Positions 54,171-63,541 of a DNA stretch of 64,000 nucleotides are shown here, one piece after another; the first letter of the stretch is position 1, and each line of letters opens with the position of its first letter. The notes beneath the pieces were generated by a model. The model saw nothing but the letters and a program-made list of their open reading frames with translations, did no database searches and was not told the DNA's origin. Made by a program: the position numbers and the translations under genes. Source of the DNA: Bacteroidales bacterium Phil12. Its GTDB lineage: Bacteria; Bacteroidota; Bacteroidia; Bacteroidales; P3. The stretch covers positions 1 to 64,000 of the forward strand of contig NWBO01000149.1 of assembly GCA_002633275.1 (NCBI GenBank), written 5' to 3'.

Positions 54171-55979
54171 TTAATTAACCTGCTGCATTTGGTAAAGGTT
54201 GTAATAGATACCGTTAAGAGCGTAAAGGTCGGAATGTGTTCCCTGTTCTTTTATCTCACCGTCCTGCAAAACTATTATCTTATCGGCATTGACGATTGTC
54301 GATAAACGGTGAGCTATGATTATCGTTGTACGATTCTTGGATATGGTGTCCAAAGCCTGCTGAACCCTTCTCTCGCTCTGTGTATCCAATGCACTCGTGG
54401 CTTCATCCAAAATCAATATCGGAGAGTTTTTCAATACAGCCCTCGCTATCGAAATCCTTTGCTTCTGTCCTCCGCTAAGCATATCACCTTTATCGCCTAT
54501 ATTGGTATCAAACTTCTTCGGAAGTTGATTGATGAACTCGGTGGCATTGGCAGTCAGAGCGGCAGCTTCTATTTGCTGTCTGGTGTAATTGTTGCCAAAG
54601 GCGATGTTGTTGGCTATCGTATCATTGAAAAGCACCGTCTCCTGCGTAACGACAGCAATGTTCTTTCGAATGGTTTCGCCACGTAAATCATTTATCGATA
54701 TATCATCGAAAAGAATATCACCTTGGTCGGGTTTGAGTTGATAAAACTTTTCTATCAAATCCGTCATCGTAGTCTTGCCACTACCTGAGGCACCAACTAT
54801 AGCGGTGGTCTTACCCTGCTCAAAAGTAAAGTTTATGTTTTTAAGTACTTGACACTCGACGTTATAAGAAAAACTTACGTTCTTAAATGTTATACCATTA
54901 GTCAAAACAGGGAAAGGTTTCTCGGTCTGCGGCTCGCGGATAATGTTTTTTGAAGAAGTTATCTCCATTATTCTATTCATCGACGCCGTTCCTTTCTTTA
55001 AGTTGTAGTAAGCCGTCGAAGCGTCTTTGGCCGGCTTGATGATAAGAATAAACAATACAAGATAAACCAAGAACATAGTACTGCTAAGTCCAATACCATC
55101 GACAACTTTGTACGAACCTATAAGTAACAACACTGCTATCACTATCGAAGAGAACACCTCGCTTTGCGGAGAAGCCAAATCCACTTTTCGATAAACGCTT
55201 GTTCGCAATTTGGCGTAGTCTTTATTAAAAAGACGAAAACGATTATCCATATAATTTTTGGCAGACATGGCTTTAATGATACGAATGCCGCCGATGGTTT
55301 CTTCGATATTGGTAACAAGTCTTGCGTTGCTGTCTTGCATAAGACGAGATGAACGTCTAAGTTTTCGGGATAGCAAGGCCGTTAAAAACGCAACCAATGG
55401 AAACAATACCAATGCACACAAAGTCAAAAAAGAATCTATATAAAACAACATAACGAAGTACAACAAAACAACGACAACAGAATTTATCAAAATCTGTATG
55501 GATTTGAGGATAGTCTCTTCGAACTCCACAACATCGGAAGAAAACCTCGAAAGCAAATCGCCTTTCTTGTACTTGGCCATAAATGATAAATCCTGCGTGG
55601 AAAACTTCTCGAACAAAGCCGAGTGTATATCTCTTACAATCAAATTACGAGTACGTCCTATTTGGTATTGACTTAGCCAAGTGAAGACGTCTTTTAGGAG
55701 ATATATACCTACAATGATTATTGTGAAATACACCAAAGCCTTAGTTTTTCCAAATTCGAGGAAAAAACCATATATGCTGTTCATCAGTTTGTCCAATTCC
55801 GACGACGAGGCGTTTATCGTTGTATCAGTATTGAAAAGTATCTGCAAAAAATTGTTAAGCGACAAAATGCTGCAAACAGCAAAGACGCTCATAAAAAACA
55901 CAAGTAGTAAATACAAACCATATTGTGATTTGTATTTACTAACATATTTCTTTATAAAGTCCTTTTCTTTTTGTGTCAT
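54171..55979 (-). CDS. ABC transporter, fused permease/ATPase (MsbA-like exporter)
   Basis: The 602-residue half-transporter has six helices in residues 20-320, then an ATPase with GASGSGKTT (Walker A), MLSGGQKQRISIARA (signature), SPILILDEATSALD (Walker B) and an IIAHRLSTI switch. It is of the lipid or multidrug exporter type and is expected to act as a homodimer. It starts 3 bp after purB ends, so the two are probably cotranscribed. Confidence 0.93.
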   Translation of the reverse strand: MTQKEKDFIKKYVSKYKSQYGLYLLLVFFMSVFAVCSILSLNNFLQILFNTDTTINASSSELDKLMNSIYGFFLEFGKTKALVYFTIIIVGIYLLKDVFTWLSQYQIGRTRNLIVRDIHSALFEKFSTQDLSFMAKYKKGDLLSRFSSDVVEFEETILKSIQILINSVVVVLLYFVMLFYIDSFLTLCALVLFPLVAFLTALLSRKLRRSSRLMQDSNARLVTNIEETIGGIRIIKAMSAKNYMDNRFRLFNKDYAKLRTSVYRKVDLASPQSEVFSSIVIAVLLLIGSYKVVDGIGLSSTMFLVYLVLFILIIKPAKDASTAYYNLKKGTASMNRIMEITSSKNIIREPQTEKPFPVLTNGITFKNVSFSYNVECQVLKNINFTFEQGKTTAIVGASGSGKTTMTDLIEKFYQLKPDQGDILFDDISINDLRGETIRKNIAVVTQETVLFNDTIANNIAFGNNYTRQQIEAAALTANATEFINQLPKKFDTNIGDKGDMLSGGQKQRISIARAVLKNSPILILDEATSALDTQSERRVQQALDTISKNRTTIIIAHRLSTIVNADKIIVLQDGEIKEQGTHSDLYALNGIYYNLYQMQQVN

Positions 55980-55982
55980 ATA

Positions 55983-57335
55983 TTATTCGTCCAAAGTAGG
56001 ATAAACACCTATGTAGTTTTGAGGTGTTATTGCACGCATACGCTCTTTGATTGACTCGCTAACGTTTAACGTGTCTATAAATTCTTGTATAGACTGTTTG
56101 GTTATATGAGCATTGGTACGAGTCAAAGCCTTTAAGGTCTCGTAAGCGTTAGGATAATCTATGCTTCTAAGTATGGTCTGCAAAGCCTCTGCAACGACAG
56201 CCCAGTTGTTCTCCAAATCGCTGTTGAGTTTTTCTTCGTTTAGAATCAACTTACCTATACCCTTTTTGATAGATGCCAACGCAATCATAATATGAGCAAT
56301 AGGCACACCTATGTTTCTCGATACCGTCGAATCGGTAAGGTCTCTTTGCATTCTCGATATAGGCATCTTCATAGACAAATGTGTAAGTATCGCATTAGCC
56401 ATACCAAGATTACCCTCAGCGTTTTCAAAGTCTATCGGATTAACTTTATGCGGCATTGCAGATGAACCTACCTCTCCTTCCTTTATCTTCTGTTTGAAAT
56501 ACTCCATTGATATGTAAAGCCAAATATCACGACAAAAATCAATAAGTATTGTGTTTATTCGTCTAAGATTATCGAAATATGCCGCCATATTATCGTAATT
56601 CTCAATCTGAGTGGTGTATAACGAACGTTCCAAGCCCAATGAAGCCACAAACTCATCGCCGAATTTTATCCAATCATACTGCGGAAAAGCAACATTATGT
56701 GCATTGTAATTGCCAGTTGCACCTCCGAACTTGGCGTTAAAAGGTATCATTGCGAAGTATGCCAACTGCTGCTCCAAACGATAAGCGAAAACCTTAAACT
56801 CCTTACCCAAGGATGTAGGTGATGCAGGTTGTCCGTGTGTATGTGCAAGCATTGGAATGTTCATCCAAGATTTTGCGTTTTCGTTAATCAAATCCACAAT
56901 CTCGTTCAACTGCGGCAACAACACATTATCATTGCAATCCTTTATACTTAATGGCACGGAAGTGTTGTTTATATCCTGCGAAGTCAAACCGAAATGTATG
57001 TATTCTTTGTGAGAAAATAAACCAAGAGCATCAAATTTCTCTTTGATAAAGTATTCAACTGCTTTAACATCGTGGTTGGTTGTTTTTTCAATGTCTTTTA
57101 TGCGTTTCGCATCGTCCAAAGAAAAGTTTCTGTATATATCTCTAAGCGTCTCGAACTTGCTTTTGTCAAAATCTTTCAAAGCCTCCAACGGAATATTGCA
57201 AAGTGCAATGAAATATTCTATTTCAACTTTAACACGATAGTTTATCAAAGCCTTTTCCGAGAAATAATTCTCCAAAACCTCAACTTTATTTCTGTATCTT
57301 CCGTCTATCGGAGATATTGCGTTTAATGTTTCCAT
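55983..57335 (-). CDS. purB: Adenylosuccinate lyase
   Basis: The 450-residue enzyme cleaves SAICAR and adenylosuccinate in purine synthesis. The signature GSSAMPHKVNP is at 290-300, with TSQDINNT (118-125) and AHTHGQPASPT (catalytic His region, 164-174). It is the E. coli-like longer class. First gene of a pair with the ABC exporter. Confidence 0.95.
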   Translation of the reverse strand: METLNAISPIDGRYRNKVEVLENYFSEKALINYRVKVEIEYFIALCNIPLEALKDFDKSKFETLRDIYRNFSLDDAKRIKDIEKTTNHDVKAVEYFIKEKFDALGLFSHKEYIHFGLTSQDINNTSVPLSIKDCNDNVLLPQLNEIVDLINENAKSWMNIPMLAHTHGQPASPTSLGKEFKVFAYRLEQQLAYFAMIPFNAKFGGATGNYNAHNVAFPQYDWIKFGDEFVASLGLERSLYTTQIENYDNMAAYFDNLRRINTILIDFCRDIWLYISMEYFKQKIKEGEVGSSAMPHKVNPIDFENAEGNLGMANAILTHLSMKMPISRMQRDLTDSTVSRNIGVPIAHIMIALASIKKGIGKLILNEEKLNSDLENNWAVVAEALQTILRSIDYPNAYETLKALTRTNAHITKQSIQEFIDTLNVSESIKERMRAITPQNYIGVYPTLDE

Positions 57336-57417
57336 TGCCGTATTTATTTTAATTTCTTATCTTTTAAGTTCAAATATCTTTATTTATCCACCAAGCACTT
57401 TTATGTGTATATAAAAC

Positions 57418-58149
57418 CTAATATCTGCAATTCTTCAAGCGTCCGGAGCCTGCTAAATCCACAAAATACTTATCTGACAAGGCTTGTTTGATACCGTCTA
57501 AATGTGGCTGATGATGCAAATCAGAACCCACCAAATCAACCATATTGTTCTTGATTAAACGTTGTGCGAATTTCTGGGTTTCTTTGTTGTAGAAGCCTAC
57601 AAGCGAAAGGATATTCATCTGAAACGACACTCCCGAATCGTGTAAATAACTTAACATTTCTGGCTCATCTATCAAATAAAGGTATCTTTCGGGGTGAGCA
57701 AGTATTAAGTTGTAGCCGGCAGATTGTAACTTGAAAACAACATCTTTAATATCCATTGGCATAAAGTTGAACGGCAATTCTATCAAAAGACTATGCCTTT
57801 TGCCAAAATGTTTAAGCGTTCCGCATTTCATACAATTAAAGAAAGTTTCGTCTATCGTATGCTCCGCTCCCACTTCCAACTCCATTGGGATATTCTCTTC
57901 TTTCAACGCATCTTTAACGTCCTGCAATCTTCGGTCAAATTCCCTTGTGTCGTTTTCAAAACTGCCTCTGCGAACATGTGGAGTTATAACAAGTTTTCTA
58001 TAACCCAAGCCGTACATCTGTGAAATCAAATCAAGGCTTTCTTCCATTGACCTCGCACCATCATCAATACCAGGAATCAAATGTGAATGCACGTCCGTAT
58101 GCAGACATTCCAAACTTGCCAACTTCTTAGTCTTGAAAAGCCAACCCAT
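57418..58149 (-). CDS. PHP-type tyrosine-protein phosphatase (YwqE/CapC-like)
   Basis: The 243-residue PHP protein has H21-S-H23 in DVHSHLIPGIDDGARSMEES, then ITPHVRRG, EVGAEHTID, ILAHPERYLYL and GSDLHHQPH as metal ligands. Relatives dephosphorylate BY-kinases of capsule export, but no kinase or capsule gene is nearby. It follows rpe by 8 bp. Confidence 0.85.
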   Translation of the reverse strand: MGWLFKTKKLASLECLHTDVHSHLIPGIDDGARSMEESLDLISQMYGLGYRKLVITPHVRRGSFENDTREFDRRLQDVKDALKEENIPMELEVGAEHTIDETFFNCMKCGTLKHFGKRHSLLIELPFNFMPMDIKDVVFKLQSAGYNLILAHPERYLYLIDEPEMLSYLHDSGVSFQMNILSLVGFYNKETQKFAQRLIKNNMVDLVGSDLHHQPHLDGIKQALSDKYFVDLAGSGRLKNCRY

Positions 58150-58157
58150 ATTCGTTT

Positions 58158-58802
58158 TTATTTTTTCAATAATGATATTGTTTTCATTGGGTCAGGACTT
58201 GAAAATACCGCACTTCCTGCCACCAACGCATCTGCACCCAAATCGTAAAGCAAATGTGAGTTGTCGATATTCACTCCTCCATCGACTTCTATAAGGGTTT
58301 GTAAACCTTGCTCATCTATCATTTGTTTCAATTCCTTGACTTTGGAATATGTGTTATCTATAAATTTCTGTCCTCCGAAGCCCGGATTTACCGACATAAT
58401 CAAAACCATATCGCAAAGACTTAATACATCTTTGACAAGCATAACGGGAGTATGTGGATTCAACGCAACAGAAGCCTTCATACCCAAATCCTTTATCGCC
58501 GACAAACTACGATGCAGATGACGGCACGCTTCATAATGAACGCTTATAATATCCGCTCCGCATTTCTTGAAATCCTCGAAATATCTGTCGGGTTCTTCTA
58601 TCATAAGATGAACGTCCAATGGCTGTTTTGCATATTTCTTTATCGACTTAATGACAGGCTGGCCGAAAGATATGTTAGGAACAAATTTTCCGTCCATAAC
58701 ATCAACATGAATCCAATCGTTATCACTTTGGTTCAACATCTCGATTTCTTCTTTCAACTTTCCGAAATCCGCACTCAACAATGAAGCCGTTACTAATCTC
58801 AT
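58158..58802 (-). CDS. rpe: Ribulose-phosphate 3-epimerase
   Basis: The 214-residue barrel of the pentose phosphate pathway has family blocks SLLSADFGKLKEEIEML, DWIHVDVMDGKFVPNISFGQ, DVHLMIEEP, MSVNPGFGGQKFI and EVDGGVN. Its start overlaps the end of deaD by 4 nt. Confidence 0.96.
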   Translation of the reverse strand: MRLVTASLLSADFGKLKEEIEMLNQSDNDWIHVDVMDGKFVPNISFGQPVIKSIKKYAKQPLDVHLMIEEPDRYFEDFKKCGADIISVHYEACRHLHRSLSAIKDLGMKASVALNPHTPVMLVKDVLSLCDMVLIMSVNPGFGGQKFIDNTYSKVKELKQMIDEQGLQTLIEVDGGVNIDNSHLLYDLGADALVAGSAVFSSPDPMKTISLLKK

Positions 58803-60601
58803 TTCCTTTTTCTTTCTTTGTTTTTAATGTTTTTATCACGAGGTTTCGATTTGTTTTGCTTACTTTTTCCTTTGCTTTCTTCTACGAAATTGTCCGCAAA
58901 ATCCACAAAAATCTCTCGACCTCTTATCATTCGTCCGCTTAAAGCATCTATAACATCTATCGCACCCTCACGCGACACTTCGACAAACGAATAATCGTTA
59001 TTTATATCTATTTTTCCTATTTCTATTCTCCGACTTGGCGTATATTCGTTAATCATGCCGATAATCCTTTGCGGCACTACCTTGTCTTTATATCCCACCG
59101 TTATGCACAACGTTGCGAAATGGTCTTTATTAAAATCCCTTTTGCGAGCGTCTTTACTTCTTTCTTTGGACTTTTGTCGTTCCTCTCTACGTTGTTTTTC
59201 TTTTTCGACAGACTCATCTACATTCAAATCGGGTGCGTCCTTGTAATACTTCAACAGTTCTTCAAATTCCAAAGACACAAAATGCTTGATAAGTTCTTCT
59301 CTTGACAACCAAGAAAGTTTTTTGGTTATCTCGGGAATAAACTCATCTATATCGGCATTGCTCGTATCGACGTTCTCAACACGGTTAATCAAATTAAAGA
59401 GTTGTTTTTTACAAACATCGTTAGCAGTAGGTATCTTGGCTTGTTGAAAAGACTTTTTCAAAATATCTTCCAACGCTTTGATACGTTTTTTCTGTTTAAA
59501 GTTGATTATCGCAATTGAAATACCTTGTTTGTCTGCCCTACCCGTTCTTCCGCTACGATGAACATATTGCTCCAATTCGTCGGGAAGTTCGTAGTTTATC
59601 ACGTGAGTAAGATTATTAACGTCCAAGCCTCTTGCGGCAACGTCAGTCGCAACCAAAAGTTGGATATTGCGAAGACGAAATCTCGACATAACATGGTCTC
59701 GTTGTGCCTGAGACAAATCACCGTGCAGACTATCGGCATTGTATCCGTCCTTAATCAACATATCTGCGATTTCCTGAGTTTGAACCTTTGTTCTGCAAAA
59801 GACAATGGCGTATATATCGGGATAATAATCGGCAATACGTTTCAAGGCAAGGTATCTGTCTTTTTGATGTACAAGATAATAAAAATGCTTAACGTTTTCA
59901 GAACCTTGATTTCGTTCTCCTATTTGAATTTTAATAGGATTGTCTATGTAATTTGAGGCTATCTGCTCGACTTCCTTAGGCATCGTTGCCGAGAACATAT
60001 ATATGTTTTTCTCGCTCGGTGTTTTGGTAAAGATATTGTCCAAATCCTCTTGAAAGCCCATATTAAGCATTTCGTCGGCTTCGTCCAAAACAAGATACCT
60101 CACCTCATCTAATATCACTTTCTTCCTATCCAACAAATCTATCAACCTACCGGGAGTTGCAACAACTATATCCGCTCCTTTTTTGAGTTCTTTTATCTGT
60201 GTTTCTATTGAAGCCCCGCCATAGACAGGTACAATCTTCAATAGCGGTACATATTTAGCGAATTTCTTACAATCGTTTGCAATCTGAATACATAACTCTC
60301 GAGTAGGACATATAATTAATGCTTGTGTCTTGCCACTCTCTTCGTTCGCAGAAAGTTTTTTAGAAGATTTATCGAATTTGTTTTTTTCGGCAAAATCGCC
60401 CTCACGGATTATTCTATCAATTATCGGCAATCCGAATGCTGCGGTTTTTCCCGTACCTGTTTGTGCGAGAGCAACCAAGTTAATATCATTAAACAATATA
60501 TGTGGTATAGCCTCTTGTTGCACAGGCATACAATTCTCAAAACCCAAATCCCCTACGGCTTTTATCAACTCCGTCTGTAATCCCAATTCACTAAATGTCA
60601 T
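58799..60601 (-). CDS. deaD: DEAD-box RNA helicase (DeaD/DbpA-like)
   Basis: The 600-residue helicase has the Q motif, AQTGTGKT (46-53), DEAD (173-176), MFSATMP and HRSGRTGRADKQG. An insertion of about 20 charged residues follows residue 70 between motifs I and Ia. Residues about 500-575 form a DbpA-type RNA-binding domain (FATLCITVGYKDKVVPQRI), then a Lys-rich tail. It should aid ribosome assembly or mRNA decay. Coupled to rpe. Confidence 0.94.
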   Translation of the reverse strand: MTFSELGLQTELIKAVGDLGFENCMPVQQEAIPHILFNDINLVALAQTGTGKTAAFGLPIIDRIIREGDFAEKNKFDKSSKKLSANEESGKTQALIICPTRELCIQIANDCKKFAKYVPLLKIVPVYGGASIETQIKELKKGADIVVATPGRLIDLLDRKKVILDEVRYLVLDEADEMLNMGFQEDLDNIFTKTPSEKNIYMFSATMPKEVEQIASNYIDNPIKIQIGERNQGSENVKHFYYLVHQKDRYLALKRIADYYPDIYAIVFCRTKVQTQEIADMLIKDGYNADSLHGDLSQAQRDHVMSRFRLRNIQLLVATDVAARGLDVNNLTHVINYELPDELEQYVHRSGRTGRADKQGISIAIINFKQKKRIKALEDILKKSFQQAKIPTANDVCKKQLFNLINRVENVDTSNADIDEFIPEITKKLSWLSREELIKHFVSLEFEELLKYYKDAPDLNVDESVEKEKQRREERQKSKERSKDARKRDFNKDHFATLCITVGYKDKVVPQRIIGMINEYTPSRRIEIGKIDINNDYSFVEVSREGAIDVIDALSGRMIRGREIFVDFADNFVEESKGKSKQNKSKPRDKNIKNKERKRK

Positions 60602-60631
60602 CTCTATTCAAGTTCTTTTAACTTCAAGTGG

Positions 60632-60639
60632 CAAAGTTA
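60632..60639 (-). promoter_or_regulatory. deaD -7 element
   Basis: TAACTTTG on the minus strand, 30 nt before the deaD ATG. Confidence 0.55.
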
Positions 60640-60766
60640 CGATTTTTTTACGACACCATTATTTATTATGCGTTAAATTTCATTACCTCACGTTTCCGTC
60701 CGATAAGCTTATGGGCTTATTTTTACTATTTTGGTCAATAAATAATGAGAAATAAAGAAAAATTTG

Positions 60767-60774
60767 TAAATTTG
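60767..60774 (+). promoter_or_regulatory. rsfS-ftsH operon -7 element
   Basis: TAAATTTG followed by CAACTTG. Array M begins 14 bp later, so it would form the 5' UTR of rsfS. Confidence 0.5.
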
Positions 60775-60787
60775 CAACTTGATTGTA

Positions 60788-60873
60788 AAATAGTATCACT
60801 AACCGATAAATTAGTGTTAAACATTAGCAAATTAGTGTTAATGATTAAAAAATTAATAAGTGATACTAAAAAA
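60788..60873 (-). repeat. 21-bp repeat array M
   Basis: On the minus strand there are three full units, for example TAATTTGCTAAT followed by GTTTAACAC. It is bracketed by AGTATCACT (60792-60800) and its complement (60859-60867). It fills the leader of rsfS. Confidence 0.8.
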
Positions 60874-60906
60874 TTTTTACGACTAAAAAAACAATTGAAC
60901 AAAACT

Positions 60907-61278
60907 ATGGAAAAGGACAAAACAGCATCAACATTACTGAGCAAGATTGCTATCAAAGCAATTCAAGACAAATTGGGAAAAGACATCACACTTATTGACT
61001 TCAACGGAGTTAAAGGCTCATTGTTTGATTATTATGTTATTTGCACAGCCAACAGCCCTTCACACGCAGATAGTTTGGCAGAGGAAATTCGTAAGATGAT
61101 TAAGCAGGAGATGAACATAAAGCCACACAAAGAAGAAGGCTTGCAAAATTGTCAATGGGTGCTTTTGGATTATTTCGACGTGATAATTCATATATTCCTA
61201 CCGGACACAAGAGAATTTTACAACATAGAAAGTATGTGGAAAGACGTCAAACAAACTCATTATCCTAACGTTAATTGA
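60907..61278 (+). CDS. rsfS: Ribosome silencing factor RsfS
   Basis: The protein has 123 residues from the ATG at 60907. It binds L14 and blocks subunit joining in starvation. Blocks are GSLFDYYVICTANSPSHADS and GLQNCQWVLLDYFDVIIHIF followed by REFYNIESMW. A longer frame to 60745 is only the translated repeat array. ftsH follows at 9 bp. Confidence 0.93.
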   Translation: MEKDKTASTLLSKIAIKAIQDKLGKDITLIDFNGVKGSLFDYYVICTANSPSHADSLAEEIRKMIKQEMNIKPHKEEGLQNCQWVLLDYFDVIIHIFLPDTREFYNIESMWKDVKQTHYPNVN

Positions 61279-61287
61279 TAATTACTA

Positions 61288-63528
61288 ATGGCAAACAATA
61301 AAAAAGAATTTAAGGTAAATCCTACCGGTAACGGCGGCAAGAAACGAAAATTCAGCATCACGTGGATATATATTTTGGTGCTTGCTTTAATCATCGGTAC
61401 GTATTTCTTTCCTACTTCAACCTCTGTGGATAAAAAAGTAAGCAGAGAAAAGTTGCAAAAAGTATTGCTTAACCGCGATTACTCGAAAATCGTTGTAGTC
61501 AATCAGAAATTTGCCGAAATAACCATAAATCCCGAAGCCATAAGAAGAGATACAATGTATAACGACTTGGTTGGTGGTGATAGTTTTTGGACAAATCAAA
61601 AGAGTTCGGACATTGGCAACTTGAACGCAATGTATATATACGAGTTTGTGGAATACAGCGATTTTAAGGAATTGTTGCACGATGTGGAAAACCAATGGAT
61701 TATTGCCGATACGACAGGTAAAAACCTCTCGGAATTGGATAAACAAAAGATTATCATAGACAATAGAATAAACATCGGCAGCGAACAACGTCGCAGTTGG
61801 TTTGGAGAAAGCAGCGGATTTATCATATCCACCATTTTGATTATAGTATTTTGGATATTTATTTTCAGAATGATGCGTGGCCCGTCTAAGAATGGCGGCG
61901 GTATGGGAGGTATGTTTTCTGTTGGCAGAAGCAAAGCCAAACTGTACGAAAAAGGCAAGAATGTAGATGTTACATTCTCCGATGTTGCAGGTTTGGAAGA
62001 AGCAAAAGTAGAAATTATGGAGATTGTGGATTTCCTTAAAAATCCGGACAAATACACAAAACTTGGCGGTAAAATTCCTAAGGGAGCATTGCTTGTAGGC
62101 CCTCCGGGAACAGGTAAAACACTATTGGCAAAAGCCGTTGCAGGCGAAGCAAAAGTACCTTTCTTCTCCATGAGCGGAAGTGATTTTGTGGAGATGTTTG
62201 TCGGTGTGGGTGCTTCACGAGTAAGAGACTTATTTGAAAACGCTAAAAGCAAAGCCCCTTGTATTGTGTTTATTGATGAGATAGATGCCATAGGCCGTGC
62301 AAGAGGTAAGACGTTGGCAAGCGGTGCCAATGACGAAAGAGAAAACACATTAAACCAGTTATTGACCGAAATGGACGGCTTTTCGACAAATGCAGGCGTT
62401 ATCATTTTGGCTGCTACAAACAGAGCCGAAATTCTTGACCCTGCCTTGCTAAGAGCAGGCCGCTTTGACAGGCAAATATATGTTGAACTGCCGGGAGTAA
62501 ATGAACGAAAAGCAATCTTTGAGGTTCATATGAAAGGATTGAAGTTCGACAACAAAGAGATTAACGTTGATTTCTTGGCTAAACAAACACCGGGATTTTC
62601 GGGCGCGGATATTGCCAACGTTTGTAACGAGGCGGCTTTGGTTGCTGCAAGATACAATCACTCTGTTATAACTCGTCAAGACTTTCTTGATGCGATAGAC
62701 AGGATTGTAGGCGGTATGGAGAAAAAAAACAAGATAATCACTCCAAAAGAAAAAGAACGTATCGCATATCACGAAGCGGGACACGCCTCAATATCTTGGC
62801 TTAGAGAGTTTGCCAATCCTTTGATAAAGGTAACCATAATCCCAAGAGGACAAGCCTTAGGTGCTGCTTGGTATGTACCCGAAGAAAGACAGATAACGAC
62901 CAAATCGCAATTGATTGACCAATTGATTTCTCTTCTTGGTGGTCGTGCGAGTGAGGAGATAGTCTTTGGCGAAGTATCAACAGGAGCGTTAAACGATTTG
63001 GAACGTGCTACGAAAATGGCTACTTCAATGATTGTTTATTATGGCTTAGATGAGCAGGTGGGTAATATATCCTACTACGACTCTTCTCCCGATAGAGAAT
63101 ACTCTTTCGGCAAGCCTTATAGCGAAAAGACTGCCGAATTGATTGATGCACGCGTTAGAGAACTTATCGATAAGATTTACTCTGAGGCTAAGCAGATTTT
63201 GATTGACAACAGGGATAAACTTGATAAGTTGGCTAAGATTCTTATCGACAAAGAAGTTATTTTCCGTGAGGACGTTGAAGATGTTTATGGCCCTCGCCAA
63301 TGGGAAGATTCTATTGAAGGCATACGCGATATGGTTTCCAATAGAAAAGAAACTACAATAGGAATGCCTTCGACTGCCGAAACAAAAGACGAAGAAAACA
63401 AATCTAACGACAAAGACGAACAAAGTCTGAACGGCAGCGAACAAGGTCAAGACAACGGAAATAAAAGCCAAGACGAAGAAAATAAAAATTCTTCTAACGG
63501 TTTTACCGCTACGACGACTATCGAATAA
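61288..63528 (+). CDS. ftsH: ATP-dependent zinc metalloprotease FtsH
   Basis: The 746-residue membrane protease degrades misfolded membrane and regulatory proteins. It has helices at 24-41 and 177-195 around a periplasmic domain, Walker A GPPGTGKT (271-278), Walker B IVFIDEID (326-333), an arginine-finger region (386-404) and the zinc motif HEAGH (495-499). The Asp/Asn/Lys/Glu-rich C-terminal tail (about 690-746) is longer than in E. coli. Confidence 0.97.
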   Translation: MANNKKEFKVNPTGNGGKKRKFSITWIYILVLALIIGTYFFPTSTSVDKKVSREKLQKVLLNRDYSKIVVVNQKFAEITINPEAIRRDTMYNDLVGGDSFWTNQKSSDIGNLNAMYIYEFVEYSDFKELLHDVENQWIIADTTGKNLSELDKQKIIIDNRINIGSEQRRSWFGESSGFIISTILIIVFWIFIFRMMRGPSKNGGGMGGMFSVGRSKAKLYEKGKNVDVTFSDVAGLEEAKVEIMEIVDFLKNPDKYTKLGGKIPKGALLVGPPGTGKTLLAKAVAGEAKVPFFSMSGSDFVEMFVGVGASRVRDLFENAKSKAPCIVFIDEIDAIGRARGKTLASGANDERENTLNQLLTEMDGFSTNAGVIILAATNRAEILDPALLRAGRFDRQIYVELPGVNERKAIFEVHMKGLKFDNKEINVDFLAKQTPGFSGADIANVCNEAALVAARYNHSVITRQDFLDAIDRIVGGMEKKNKIITPKEKERIAYHEAGHASISWLREFANPLIKVTIIPRGQALGAAWYVPEERQITTKSQLIDQLISLLGGRASEEIVFGEVSTGALNDLERATKMATSMIVYYGLDEQVGNISYYDSSPDREYSFGKPYSEKTAELIDARVRELIDKIYSEAKQILIDNRDKLDKLAKILIDKEVIFREDVEDVYGPRQWEDSIEGIRDMVSNRKETTIGMPSTAETKDEENKSNDKDEQSLNGSEQGQDNGNKSQDEENKNSSNGFTATTTIE

Positions 63529-63541
63529 TAATGATTGAAAG

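Noticed and set aside
60745..60906. N-terminal extension of RsfS
   Set aside because: The extra residues are the translated repeat array M; the family N-terminus starts at 60907, and the -7 box lies inside the extension.
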